Shown here one piece after another: positions 6,457 through 11,240 of a stretch of 11,240 nt of DNA. The position numbers were made by a program, and so were the translations under genes. The notes under the pieces are model-generated. The model was given only the letters and a program-made list of their open reading frames with translations, was not told the origin of the DNA and did no database searches. Source of the DNA: Psychrilyobacter sp. (lineage in GTDB: Bacteria; Fusobacteriota; Fusobacteriia; Fusobacteriales; Fusobacteriaceae); contig JAUXGP010000029.1 of NCBI GenBank assembly GCA_030621995.1, positions 1-11,240 on the forward strand, given 5' to 3'. Numbering within the stretch: the stretch's first letter is position 1; each line of letters opens with the position of its first letter.

Positions 6457-6604
6457 AACCCTCTCTCGCCTTTCGGCACTCTCTCCCTGATTAGGGAGAA
6501 AGGCATTCTATTTCCCACTTTGTTTCTCCCGATTCACGAATATTAAAATTAAATGTAATTAAACTTAATTTTAAACGTGAGGGAGAAACTAGGAGGAGAG
6601 GGTT
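6457..6604. mobile_element. MITE-like nested inverted-repeat element (148 bp)
   Basis: AACCCTCTC (6457-6465) is inverted at the other end as GAGAGGGTT (6596-6604). Inside are a 7-bp hairpin TCTCCCT-GATT-AGGGAGA (6482-6499) and a long hairpin, 6522-6589, with paired blocks GTTTCTCCC/GGGAGAAAC (6522-6530 with 6581-6589), TCACG/CGTGA, and TTAAAATTAA/TTAATTTTAA (6543-6552 with 6565-6574). TTTTAT occurs directly at both edges (6451-6456 and 6603-6608), a possible target duplication, although TA is an alternative. It has no coding capacity. It separates kdsC, whose stop it touches, from the FakA-FakB gene, and would be transcribed as folded RNA. No T tract follows the hairpins, so it is not a plain terminator. 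Confidence 0.65.
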
Positions 6605-7126
6605 TTATTTTTTACCCTTGTATTCCTCTATAATCCTGCTCCAAATTCCATTGGCTTTTAATATTGTCTCTATAAATTCCCTTACAGCACCATATCCACC
6701 ATTATATTTGCTTTTAAAATGTGCAAACTCCTCTATATCTGATACAGCATCTGCTGTTATTCCCACATAACCTGCCCTCATCATAGCAGGGATATCATTG
6801 ATATCATCCCCCATATAGGCTACATTTTCATAGGTATATTTATATTTTGCCAGCAATTCATCCAGGGTGGCAATCTTGTTTCCTACCCCTTGATATATAT
6901 CTGCAATCCCCAATTCTGAGGCTCTATACTCCACTATTTTAGAAGTCCTTCCGGTAATTATAGCTACTTTTAACCCATGCTTTATAGCCTGAGCTATGGC
7001 CATTCCATCTTTTACATCAAATGATTTCGTCTCTATTCCATTGTTATCATACGAAATCTTTCCATCGGTCATAGTACCGTCTACATCTAAAATTATTATT
7101 TTTATCTCTTCTAATTTTTTTTTCAC
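6605..7126 (-). CDS. kdsC: 3-deoxy-D-manno-octulosonate 8-phosphate phosphatase (KdsC-type HAD)
   Basis: A 173-residue C0-type HAD phosphatase without a cap domain, predicted to remove phosphate from Kdo-8-phosphate in the pathway to lipopolysaccharide inner core. HAD motif I is 'DVDGTMTDG' (14-22; nucleophile D14, acid D16), motif II 'ITGR' (57-60), motif III K84, and motif IV 'GDDIND' (106-111). Along its length it follows E. coli KdsC, including 'NNGIETKSFDVKDG', 'IYQGVGNK' and the C-terminal 'GAVREFIETIL' that reaches into the neighbouring active site. The start is GTG at 7124-7126; AAGGTGG (7134-7140) overlaps the stop of the regulator gene upstream, 12 bases away, so translation is probably coupled. 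A related sugar-acid phosphatase is the alternative. Confidence 0.8.
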   Translation of the reverse strand: MKKKLEEIKIIILDVDGTMTDGKISYDNNGIETKSFDVKDGMAIAQAIKHGLKVAIITGRTSKIVEYRASELGIADIYQGVGNKIATLDELLAKYKYTYENVAYMGDDINDIPAMMRAGYVGITADAVSDIEEFAHFKSKYNGGYGAVREFIETILKANGIWSRIIEEYKGKK

Positions 7127-7138
7127 CTTTTCACCACC

Positions 7139-7687
7139 TTAAAATGTTGGAGGAGTTACTACCCAGATCGCTCTTGTTAATCGGTCGCTGGTATTTTTAA
7201 ACTTATGTTTTTGAGTGGATTTAAAATATAAACTATCTCCCTCATCCAAAGTATATACTTTTTTCTCTATATGCACCTCTAATTCTCCCTCCAGGACAAA
7301 GATAAATTCCTCACCATTATGTGTATAGAAATCCCTTCCGCTTTCTCCTCCAGGCTCAATTTCATATAAGATCGGCTCCATATGTTTTTCTATGTTAGAA
7401 GTAGTCAGCAGAGAGATCATTGTTTTAGAGTCTATACTTTCTACCTTGTTTCTTTCACCTTTCTTTACTACATCTGTATCTTTTTTTTCATCATCTTCCT
7501 CTATCAAAGAACTTACCCTTACATCTAATTCATTGGCAATTTTCTTTAAGTTTTCGATAGATGGAGATGCCTTACTTTGCTCTATTTGAGATAAAAAACT
7601 AGCTGATAAATTTACTTTAGAAGCCAGCAGCCTCAAAGAATACCCCTTCTCTTTTCTGCATTTTTTTATCTTTTCTCCTAGTGCCAT
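7139..7687 (-). CDS. XRE-family transcriptional regulator with C-terminal cupin domain
   Basis: A 182-residue one-component regulator. The N-terminal helix-turn-helix (about 6-61) is of the XRE/HTH_3 type ('YSLRLLASKVNLSASFLSQIEQ' region, recognition helix about 28-37). An acidic/basic linker (64-85) follows, then a cupin_2 domain (about 105-178) with motif 1 around 'HNGEEFIFVLEGEL' (H123, E127, G134) and motif 2 with G150, H161 and N165. In this family the cupin binds a small molecule or metal, and relatives control polyamine, amino acid or sugar pathways. The second His of the usual HxH pair is not evident, so metal binding is uncertain. The ligand and targets are unknown. It lies 6 bases after cinA, with GAGG overlapping the cinA stop, and 12 bases before kdsC. 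Autoregulation of this operon is possible. Confidence 0.9.
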   Translation of the reverse strand: MALGEKIKKCRKEKGYSLRLLASKVNLSASFLSQIEQSKASPSIENLKKIANELDVRVSSLIEEDDEKKDTDVVKKGERNKVESIDSKTMISLLTTSNIEKHMEPILYEIEPGGESGRDFYTHNGEEFIFVLEGELEVHIEKKVYTLDEGDSLYFKSTQKHKFKNTSDRLTRAIWVVTPPTF

Positions 7688-7693
7688 CTTACC

Positions 7694-8890
7694 TCACCCC
7701 TTTAAAATTTTAAGTACTTCAAACATTGCTCTCATCATGGTAATTCTTCTTATTCTTTCTCTATTTCCATTAAAGAGATATTTTTTTATGTATTTTTTAT
7801 CTCCTACAACTACCCCAATATATACAGTCCCCACTGGTTTTTCTTTAGTTCCGCCATTTGGTCCCGCTATCCCCGTTACAGCTATCTTTACATCTGTATC
7901 TAATCCGCCTAACATCTCATCGCACGTTTCATAGGATACAGCTCCATAGGTCTCTAAAGTTTCCTTCCTTACCCCTAATCTATTTTGCTTGGATTCATTA
8001 CTGTAGCAGACTATTCCCTCTTTAAATACCGAGGATATTCCATCTACCTCAATAAATTTAGAGGCTATCAGACCCCCGGTACAGGACTCTGCAAGGGATA
8101 TCTGATACTTTTTATCCTTTAAATATTTGTAGATCAAGGTTTCTAACCTCTCCTCATCCTCACCTATTATATTTTCACCTATTACCTCATATAAACTTGA
8201 TGTTATTTTATCCACACTAAGTTTATTTGTACTTATTGTCTGCAGTCTAATTATTATACCATAATCTTTCACCAAGAACTCATAATGAATTCCTTTTAAC
8301 TCAAATAAATGACTGACTTTAGTTTCTAAAACTGATTCAGAGATACCCCAGACTAAGATATCCTTTATATAGATATTTTTTCCCAGCTTTTCTTCTGATT
8401 CCAGTAATTTTAAAAACTTAGGAAACAGGTTATAGAGTTCCCTGGGCACTCCTGGAAATGCCGCTATTTTACCTGCATATATTCCCTTACACATCCCAAC
8501 ATCATTTATAATCGTCTGACTCCCATATGGTTTTTCAGCTTCCCTCAGATTTTTATCTTCCAAAATAAGGTTATATGAATCATACTTTTTCTTTAAATCC
8601 ATATAATCATTCCTGTCTACCACCAGTTCTGCCTTTAAAAACTTAGAGATGGCTGATTTTGTCAGATCATCCATGGTCGGACCTAATCCGCCGCTTAATA
8701 TAACCAAATCTGATTTTGAATTCCCATATTCTATGGCTTCTACAATATCACTTATATTGTCTCCTACCACCAGTTTATGCCTTATTTCTACCCCGTATTT
8801 ATTGAGTTCCTCTGCCATATATATACTATTTGTATCGACAGTCATCCCATTTAGGAGTTCTGTCCCCACTAATATAATCGTTGCATCCAT
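7694..8890 (-). CDS. cinA: CinA: competence/damage-inducible protein, NMN amidohydrolase with COG1058 domain
   Basis: A complete 398-residue two-domain CinA. The N-terminal MoaB/MogA-like domain (COG1058, about 1-170) has 'GTELLNG' (9-15), 'SGGLGPTMDDLT' (66-77) and 'FPGVPRE'; in relatives it acts as an ADP-ribose or related pyrophosphatase. The C-terminal PncC domain (about 250-398) has 'AESCTGG' (267-273), 'CYSNESK' (295-301) and 'AVTGIAGPNGG' (337-347), the signature of nicotinamide mononucleotide deamidase, which recycles the NMN made by NAD-dependent DNA ligase. Length is normal for the family and the key motifs are intact. AGGAGAG (8896-8902) overlaps the pgpA stop and is 5 bases before the ATG; the intergenic gap is 10 bases, so pgpA and cinA are coupled. 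Confidence 0.93.
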   Translation of the reverse strand: MDATIILVGTELLNGMTVDTNSIYMAEELNKYGVEIRHKLVVGDNISDIVEAIEYGNSKSDLVILSGGLGPTMDDLTKSAISKFLKAELVVDRNDYMDLKKKYDSYNLILEDKNLREAEKPYGSQTIINDVGMCKGIYAGKIAAFPGVPRELYNLFPKFLKLLESEEKLGKNIYIKDILVWGISESVLETKVSHLFELKGIHYEFLVKDYGIIIRLQTISTNKLSVDKITSSLYEVIGENIIGEDEERLETLIYKYLKDKKYQISLAESCTGGLIASKFIEVDGISSVFKEGIVCYSNESKQNRLGVRKETLETYGAVSYETCDEMLGGLDTDVKIAVTGIAGPNGGTKEKPVGTVYIGVVVGDKKYIKKYLFNGNRERIRRITMMRAMFEVLKILKG

Positions 8891-8900
8891 ATTATCTCTC

Positions 8901-9398
8901 CTAGAAAATTATTGTCATCAACATTATCAATAAGAAATTTGCTGCAACTCCTGCTAAAAAATCATCTAATACTACTCCTAATCCATGTCCATAATGTTGT
9001 GACTTATCTATCGGACCTAACTTAGTTATATCAAAGAATCTAAACAATAAAAATCCCAAAATTACAGCTACTATAGTTTCTTTATATCCTACCGGATTAA
9101 CTAAAAACATCGTTACCATAAATCCTAAAACCTCATCTATGACTACCTTTTGCGGATCTTTTTCCTTAAATATCTCCCTTTCGCATCTATCCGATACGTA
9201 TATTGACAGGGCAAAGAACCCAACTAAGAATATAAAATAAAATGAGTTATATAATCTAGCATCAGCTATTACCAATCTAAATGAGTTTAACATAAAAAAT
9301 AACGGTATTGCACCCAGAGTTCCCATTGTTCCTGGAGCTTTAGGGAAATCTCCCAGTCCAAACCAAGTAGCTAAGCCTCTTACAACCTCTTTTTTCAT
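8901..9398 (-). CDS. pgpA: Phosphatidylglycerophosphatase A
   Basis: A 165-residue integral membrane phosphatase that converts phosphatidylglycerophosphate to phosphatidylglycerol. It has the N-terminal 'GLGDFPKAPGTMGTLGA' motif (14-30), 'DPQKVVIDEVLG' (81-92, containing acidic residues expected to bind metal) and 'DITKLGPID ... GHGLGVVLDDFLAG' (123-150), with hydrophobic segments at about 28-46, 53-69, 89-118 and 151-165. I place the start at the ATG of 9396-9398, because GGAGGAG (9405-9411) lies 6 bases upstream. A longer frame from TTG at 9413 would translate this ribosome binding site as protein. It is the first gene of the operon pgpA-cinA-regulator-kdsC and is preceded by a strong promoter and a 5' hairpin. 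Confidence 0.93.
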   Translation of the reverse strand: MKKEVVRGLATWFGLGDFPKAPGTMGTLGAIPLFFMLNSFRLVIADARLYNSFYFIFLVGFFALSIYVSDRCEREIFKEKDPQKVVIDEVLGFMVTMFLVNPVGYKETIVAVILGFLLFRFFDITKLGPIDKSQHYGHGLGVVLDDFLAGVAANFLLIMLMTIIF

Positions 9399-9424
9399 AA
9401 CGTTCTCCTCCAATTATTTATATA

Positions 9425-9449
9425 GAAACTGACACCCAAAGGGTGTTTC
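9425..9449 (-). other. Hairpin at the 5' end of the pgpA operon transcript
   Basis: CACCC (9433-9437) pairs with GGGTG (9441-9445) around an AAA loop, and GAAA (9425-9428) pairs with TTTC (9446-9449) across a 4-base bulge. The predicted transcription start (about 9451) would place this hairpin at the very 5' end of the mRNA, a position where hairpins can protect against decay. It is followed by the pgpA ribosome binding site about 14 bases later. Confidence 0.45.
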
Positions 9450-9457
9450 AACTAGTT

Positions 9458-9486
9458 ATTATAACATATTTTAACTTTGAACTCAA
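9458..9486 (-). promoter_or_regulatory. Promoter of the pgpA-cinA-regulator-kdsC operon
   Basis: On the minus strand TTGAGT (9481-9486; 4/6 match to TTGACA), a 17-base spacer, then TATAAT (9458-9463, perfect) with an upstream TG (extended -10). This is the best consensus promoter on the minus strand in the window. The start point is expected near 9451. Confidence 0.75.
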
Positions 9487-9487
9487 A

Positions 9488-9518
9488 GCAGGAGCATTTA
9501 AATATAAGCTCCTTCTGC
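9488..9518 (-). terminator. Imperfect hairpin after coaE (weak terminator or attenuator)
   Basis: AGGAGC (9490-9495) pairs with GCTCCT (9508-9513) across a 12-base AT-rich loop, extended by GC (9488-9489 with 9517-9518) across a 3-base bulge. It lies about 13 bases past the coaE stop. The minus-strand 3' side has only a short T tract (CTTTG), so termination would be weak and coaE transcripts may read into pgpA. Confidence 0.35.
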
Positions 9519-9530
9519 CTTAATAATTTT

Positions 9531-10109
9531 TTATTTTGTCAGTTCATTATATATTCTTTCTATTTTTTTTAATAATTCCTCTAAATTCCCATTGTTTTCA
9601 ATATATATATCTGCTTTATTTATCTTTTCCAGCAATGGCATCTGTGCATCTATTATCTTTTTGGCTAATTCCCACCCTATGCCATCTCTGGCTTTTATTC
9701 TTTCTATTTGAATCTCCTCCTCTGCACATACGACCAATACCTTATCACAGAGATACTCTAACTCTGTTTCATATAAAAGGGGAATATCTAATATTATCAT
9801 CTCTTTTCCTCTGTTTCTTTCTATCTCTTCTGCAATATTCTTTACTATAATGGGGTGCATTATGTTATTTAGGAGCTCTCTTTTTTGCTTACTCTCAAAT
9901 ATTATCTCCCTCAGTTTTGGACGATCCAAATATCCGCCATTTACTACTTCAGAACCAAAGTTTTGTTCTAACTTTTTCAGCACTTCCAGGGAGTTTGAAA
10001 CTTCTTTTGAAATCTTATCTGCATCTATTATATAACTTCCTAATTCTTTTAATTTTTTGCTAACTGTACTCTTTCCACTGGCTATTCCGCCTGTCAGTCC
10101 TAATATCAT
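9531..10109 (-). CDS. coaE: Dephospho-CoA kinase
   Basis: A 192-residue P-loop kinase that phosphorylates the ribose 3'-hydroxyl of dephospho-CoA, the last step of coenzyme A synthesis, in the cytosol. The P-loop is 'GLTGGIASGKST' (4-15), followed by 'DADKIS' (29-34), 'MHPIIV' (84-89), 'LDIPLLYE' (107-114, substrate/Mg region) and the lid region with 'RIKARDGI' (137-144). I start it at the ATG of 10107-10109: GAGGG (10118-10122) is 8 bases upstream and the resulting 'MILGLTGG' is the usual CoaE opening. An alternative GTG at 10124 would add five residues but lacks a ribosome binding site. It has its own promoter and is separated from pgpA by 132 bases. Confidence 0.94.
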   Translation of the reverse strand: MILGLTGGIASGKSTVSKKLKELGSYIIDADKISKEVSNSLEVLKKLEQNFGSEVVNGGYLDRPKLREIIFESKQKRELLNNIMHPIIVKNIAEEIERNRGKEMIILDIPLLYETELEYLCDKVLVVCAEEEIQIERIKARDGIGWELAKKIIDAQMPLLEKINKADIYIENNGNLEELLKKIERIYNELTK

Positions 10110-10153
10110 AATTATATCCCTCACTTCTTAATTAAATTCAAAATATTTTTCAT

Positions 10154-10202
10154 CACTAAAAATAGATAGTCCTTAGTGTGTCTTAGTGTAATTCGTGACT
10201 AA
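10154..10202. repeat. Cluster of CTTAGTGT/CACTAA repeats in the coaE leader
   Basis: CTTAGTGT occurs twice directly (10172-10179 and 10182-10189), with CACTAA (10154-10159) to the left and GACTAA (10197-10202) to the right as inverted half copies. The cluster lies between the coaE -10 box and its start codon, so it could fold in the leader RNA or bind a protein. Its function is unknown. Confidence 0.4.
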
Positions 10203-10220
10203 TTTTTTTATCTTTCTCCC

Positions 10221-10226
10221 ATTATA
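10221..10226 (-). promoter_or_regulatory. coaE promoter -10 box
   Basis: A perfect TATAAT on the minus strand. No close match to TTGACA is found at 16-18 bases; TTGGAA at a 19-base spacing is the nearest. Transcription from about 10214 would give a 105-base leader before the coaE ATG. The strong terminator at 10269-10299 isolates it from the genes upstream, so coaE needs its own promoter. Confidence 0.5.
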
Positions 10227-10268
10227 CCTCAATTTAATAAATAAATTCCAATATCTTATGATCGGTTT

Positions 10269-10299
10269 AAAAAAAGCCCCCGGCAATTGCCGGGGGCTT
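10269..10299 (-). terminator. Strong intrinsic terminator of the 66-aa/227-aa gene unit
   Basis: AAGCCCCCGGC (10274-10284), loop AATT, GCCGGGGGCTT (10289-10299): a perfect 11-bp, highly GC-rich stem. On the minus strand it is followed by seven T (10269-10275), so termination is directed away from the 66-aa gene that ends at 10306. The plus-strand side has no T tract. Confidence 0.95.
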
Positions 10300-10305
10300 C
10301 AATAT

Positions 10306-10506
10306 TTATAATTTATCGTGTAAACTGTTACTAGTACTGCACTTACACCCTAAAGCTACCTCGATAGATTGCTTTTCATCGATATATCTAATCTCCCAAC
10401 CTATACATTCAGGATCTCCGTCATCAAATTTTATTACTTCTTTTTTTTCAGCTTTCAATTTCTCTTCAGTTGTTCCTATTGATTTTAAAAATTCATCTTT
10501 TGTCAT
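10306..10506 (-). CDS. Small uncharacterised protein (66 aa) with a Cys-x-Cys motif
   Basis: I do not recognise this family. The 66-residue product has a charged helical N-terminus (1-26, many Lys and Glu), an acidic turn 'FDDGDPEC' (27-34) and a probable beta region ending in 'ALGCKCSTS' (51-59). Three cysteines (C34, C54, C56) could bind a metal. It has no signal peptide or membrane segment. It is a credible gene: AGGAGGAGG (10514-10522) lies 7 bases before the ATG, its base composition (about 32% G+C) matches the local genome, and a very strong terminator follows it directly. It sits 43 bases after the 227-aa gene, but its composition differs from that gene, so it may be older and unrelated to it. 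Confidence 0.75.
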   Translation of the reverse strand: MTKDEFLKSIGTTEEKLKAEKKEVIKFDDGDPECIGWEIRYIDEKQSIEVALGCKCSTSNSLHDKL

Positions 10507-10528
10507 GTTTTTTCCTCCTCCTAATAAT

Positions 10529-10558
10529 ATTTTAATAACCTATAAAAAATTATATCAA
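10529..10558 (-). promoter_or_regulatory. Possible promoter for the 66-aa gene
   Basis: On the minus strand TTGATA (10553-10558, 5/6), an 18-base spacer and TAAAAT (10529-10534, 5/6). The -35 overlaps the end of the 227-aa gene. Transcription would begin near 10522, at the edge of the ribosome binding site, giving a very short leader, which lowers confidence. In DNA this AT-rich such matches arise easily. Confidence 0.3.
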
Positions 10559-11233
10559 TTTTTTTTGGATAATTATGCCTTTTTCATTCCACTCATATGC
10601 TTCTTTTAAAAAAAATTCTTTTCCTTTTAAAGCTACTTCTAGAGTTCCTTTTTTTATTAAACTAATGTAAAGTGCTAAAGCTTTTGCTTGACAATTTATG
10701 GATTTTTTAGGATTAAATTCTATGTCTGTAAAAGCTCGATAATCTTTTTTTATCAACTCCTCTTTTAAAGAGTGATTTTGTTCTAAGATATTAATATAAA
10801 TCCAATCATAAAAAGCTGTTTTAGGTTCTAATCCCCATTTTTCATTTCGGTATTCAAAACATTTCAAATTTCCAGAATTTTTTAATCGCTCGTCTTTTTT
10901 AGCCTGTCTAGAGTTTAAATTATAAATATCAGTGTAAGGTCCTCCATTTTCAAAAACTTTACTTCCTTGAAATATAACTTCAACAGTTTTTCCTTTCGAA
11001 GAAAGGTTAAAAGCACTTAATTTAATTCCTAACTCTTCTTCTGATTTACTAGAAACCTCTAAAATTTTATAATTTTTATATTTCTCAATACTTATAAAAG
11101 TATTTTGTAGTGACTTTATAGATTTTTGCTTTTGAGAAATAGAAAAACCTGCAAACCATTCAAAATCTAAATTCTCTATTTTAATATTTTCTTTTTTTGT
11201 TTTATCACTTATATATATCGGTCTTTTTGCCAT
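10550..11233 (-). CDS. Probable NADAR-type protein of the DarT1-associated antitoxin family
   Basis: A complete 227-residue soluble protein. Conserved-looking blocks are 'FEWFAGFSISQKQKSI' (24-39), 'ILEVSSKSEEELG' (57-69) with 'LSAFNL' (72-77), 'VEVIFQGSKVFENGGPYTD' (84-102), 'AKKDERLK' (111-118), 'FYDWIYINIL' (141-150) and 'FTDIEFNPKKSINCQA' (168-183). From memory, these match a family annotated as a DarT1-associated NADAR antitoxin; 'VEVIFQGSKVF' followed by 'AKKDERLK' resembles the NADAR 'sEhyFQaxKF ... eAkxlgR' core. NADAR proteins remove ADP-ribose, in this setting from guanine bases modified by DarT1. The gene is about 25% G+C, well below its neighbours (about 33-37%), suggesting transfer. 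The ATG has GAG 5 bases upstream, at the window edge; the toxin gene would lie beyond it. Family assignment is from recall only. Confidence 0.6.
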   Translation of the reverse strand: MAKRPIYISDKTKKENIKIENLDFEWFAGFSISQKQKSIKSLQNTFISIEKYKNYKILEVSSKSEEELGIKLSAFNLSSKGKTVEVIFQGSKVFENGGPYTDIYNLNSRQAKKDERLKNSGNLKCFEYRNEKWGLEPKTAFYDWIYINILEQNHSLKEELIKKDYRAFTDIEFNPKKSINCQAKALALYISLIKKGTLEVALKGKEFFLKEAYEWNEKGIIIQKKLI

Positions 11234-11240
11234 TTTTCTC

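Noticed and set aside
6436..6470. Outward promoter (TATAAA near 6451-6456) at the end of the repeat element driving the FakA-FakB gene.
   Set aside because: No -35-like hexamer at 16-18 bases and the implied start site would fall on the ribosome binding site; evidence too weak to list.
6482..6589. Hairpins between kdsC and the FakA-FakB gene as an intrinsic terminator.
   Set aside because: Neither hairpin is followed by a T tract on the minus strand; the nested terminal repeats fit a repeat element better.
9399..9413. TTG start at 9413 extending PgpA by five residues.
   Set aside because: The extra codons are the ribosome binding site (GGAGGAG) of the ATG at 9398, which gives the normal family length and start.
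9536..10035. Two plus-strand frames (104 and 61 codons) opposite coaE.
   Set aside because: Phe/Leu/Ser-rich antisense shadows of a well-recognised gene, with no supporting start signals.
10110..10124. GTG start at 10124 extending CoaE by five residues.
   Set aside because: No ribosome binding site precedes it, while GAGGG is well placed for the ATG at 10109, and CoaE proteins usually begin directly with the strand before the P-loop.

Overview
The window looks like a chromosomal piece of a low-GC, Gram-negative anaerobe of the Fusobacteriota (Fusobacterium / Ilyobacter / Propionigenium / Psychrilyobacter type). This is inferred from the AT-rich codon use, strong AGGAGG-type ribosome binding sites, a methionine gamma-lyase, a Kdo-8-phosphate phosphatase (implying lipopolysaccharide) and a DAK2-DegV fusion protein. 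No rRNA, tRNA, CRISPR array or intact transposon was found.

Layout. 1-67 holds the start of a probable peroxiredoxin (minus strand, cut by the window edge). 144-2109 is a minus-strand cluster of an uncharacterised 159-aa protein, an NfeD membrane protein and an SPFH/stomatin-like membrane protein. 2110-2549 is a 440-bp divergent intergenic region with a GC-rich island of unknown nature, a palindromic candidate operator and a good promoter for megL. megL (2550-3740, plus strand) is the only complete plus-strand gene; a short relic resembling a membrane transporter follows it. A strong bidirectional terminator (3897-3924) separates megL from the convergent block beyond it.

3931-9398 is a long minus-strand block read as pgpA - cinA - XRE/cupin regulator - kdsC - (148-bp nested inverted-repeat element) - fused fatty acid kinase FakA-FakB. 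The first four genes are 6-12 bp apart with coupled ribosome binding sites and share a clear extended -10 promoter at 9458-9486. coaE (9531-10109) lies upstream with its own promoter. The block mixes membrane lipid synthesis (PgpA, FakAB), envelope sugar synthesis (KdsC), CoA synthesis (CoaE) and nucleotide repair or salvage (CinA): housekeeping genes, several of them linked to membrane and envelope synthesis.

At the right end, a perfect GC-rich terminator closes a transcript carrying a 66-aa cysteine-containing protein and a distinctly AT-rich 227-aa gene. The latter looks like the NADAR-type antitoxin family found beside DarT1 ADP-ribosyltransferase toxins, so the window may clip a toxin-antitoxin or phage-defence locus whose toxin gene would lie just beyond base 11240.

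Most noteworthy: the one-chain FakA-FakB fusion, the possible DarT1/NADAR partner gene, the MITE-like element at 6457-6604, the transporter relic after megL, and the unexplained GC-rich island before megL. Two annotated-looking starts (pgpA, coaE) were moved inward on ribosome binding site evidence.
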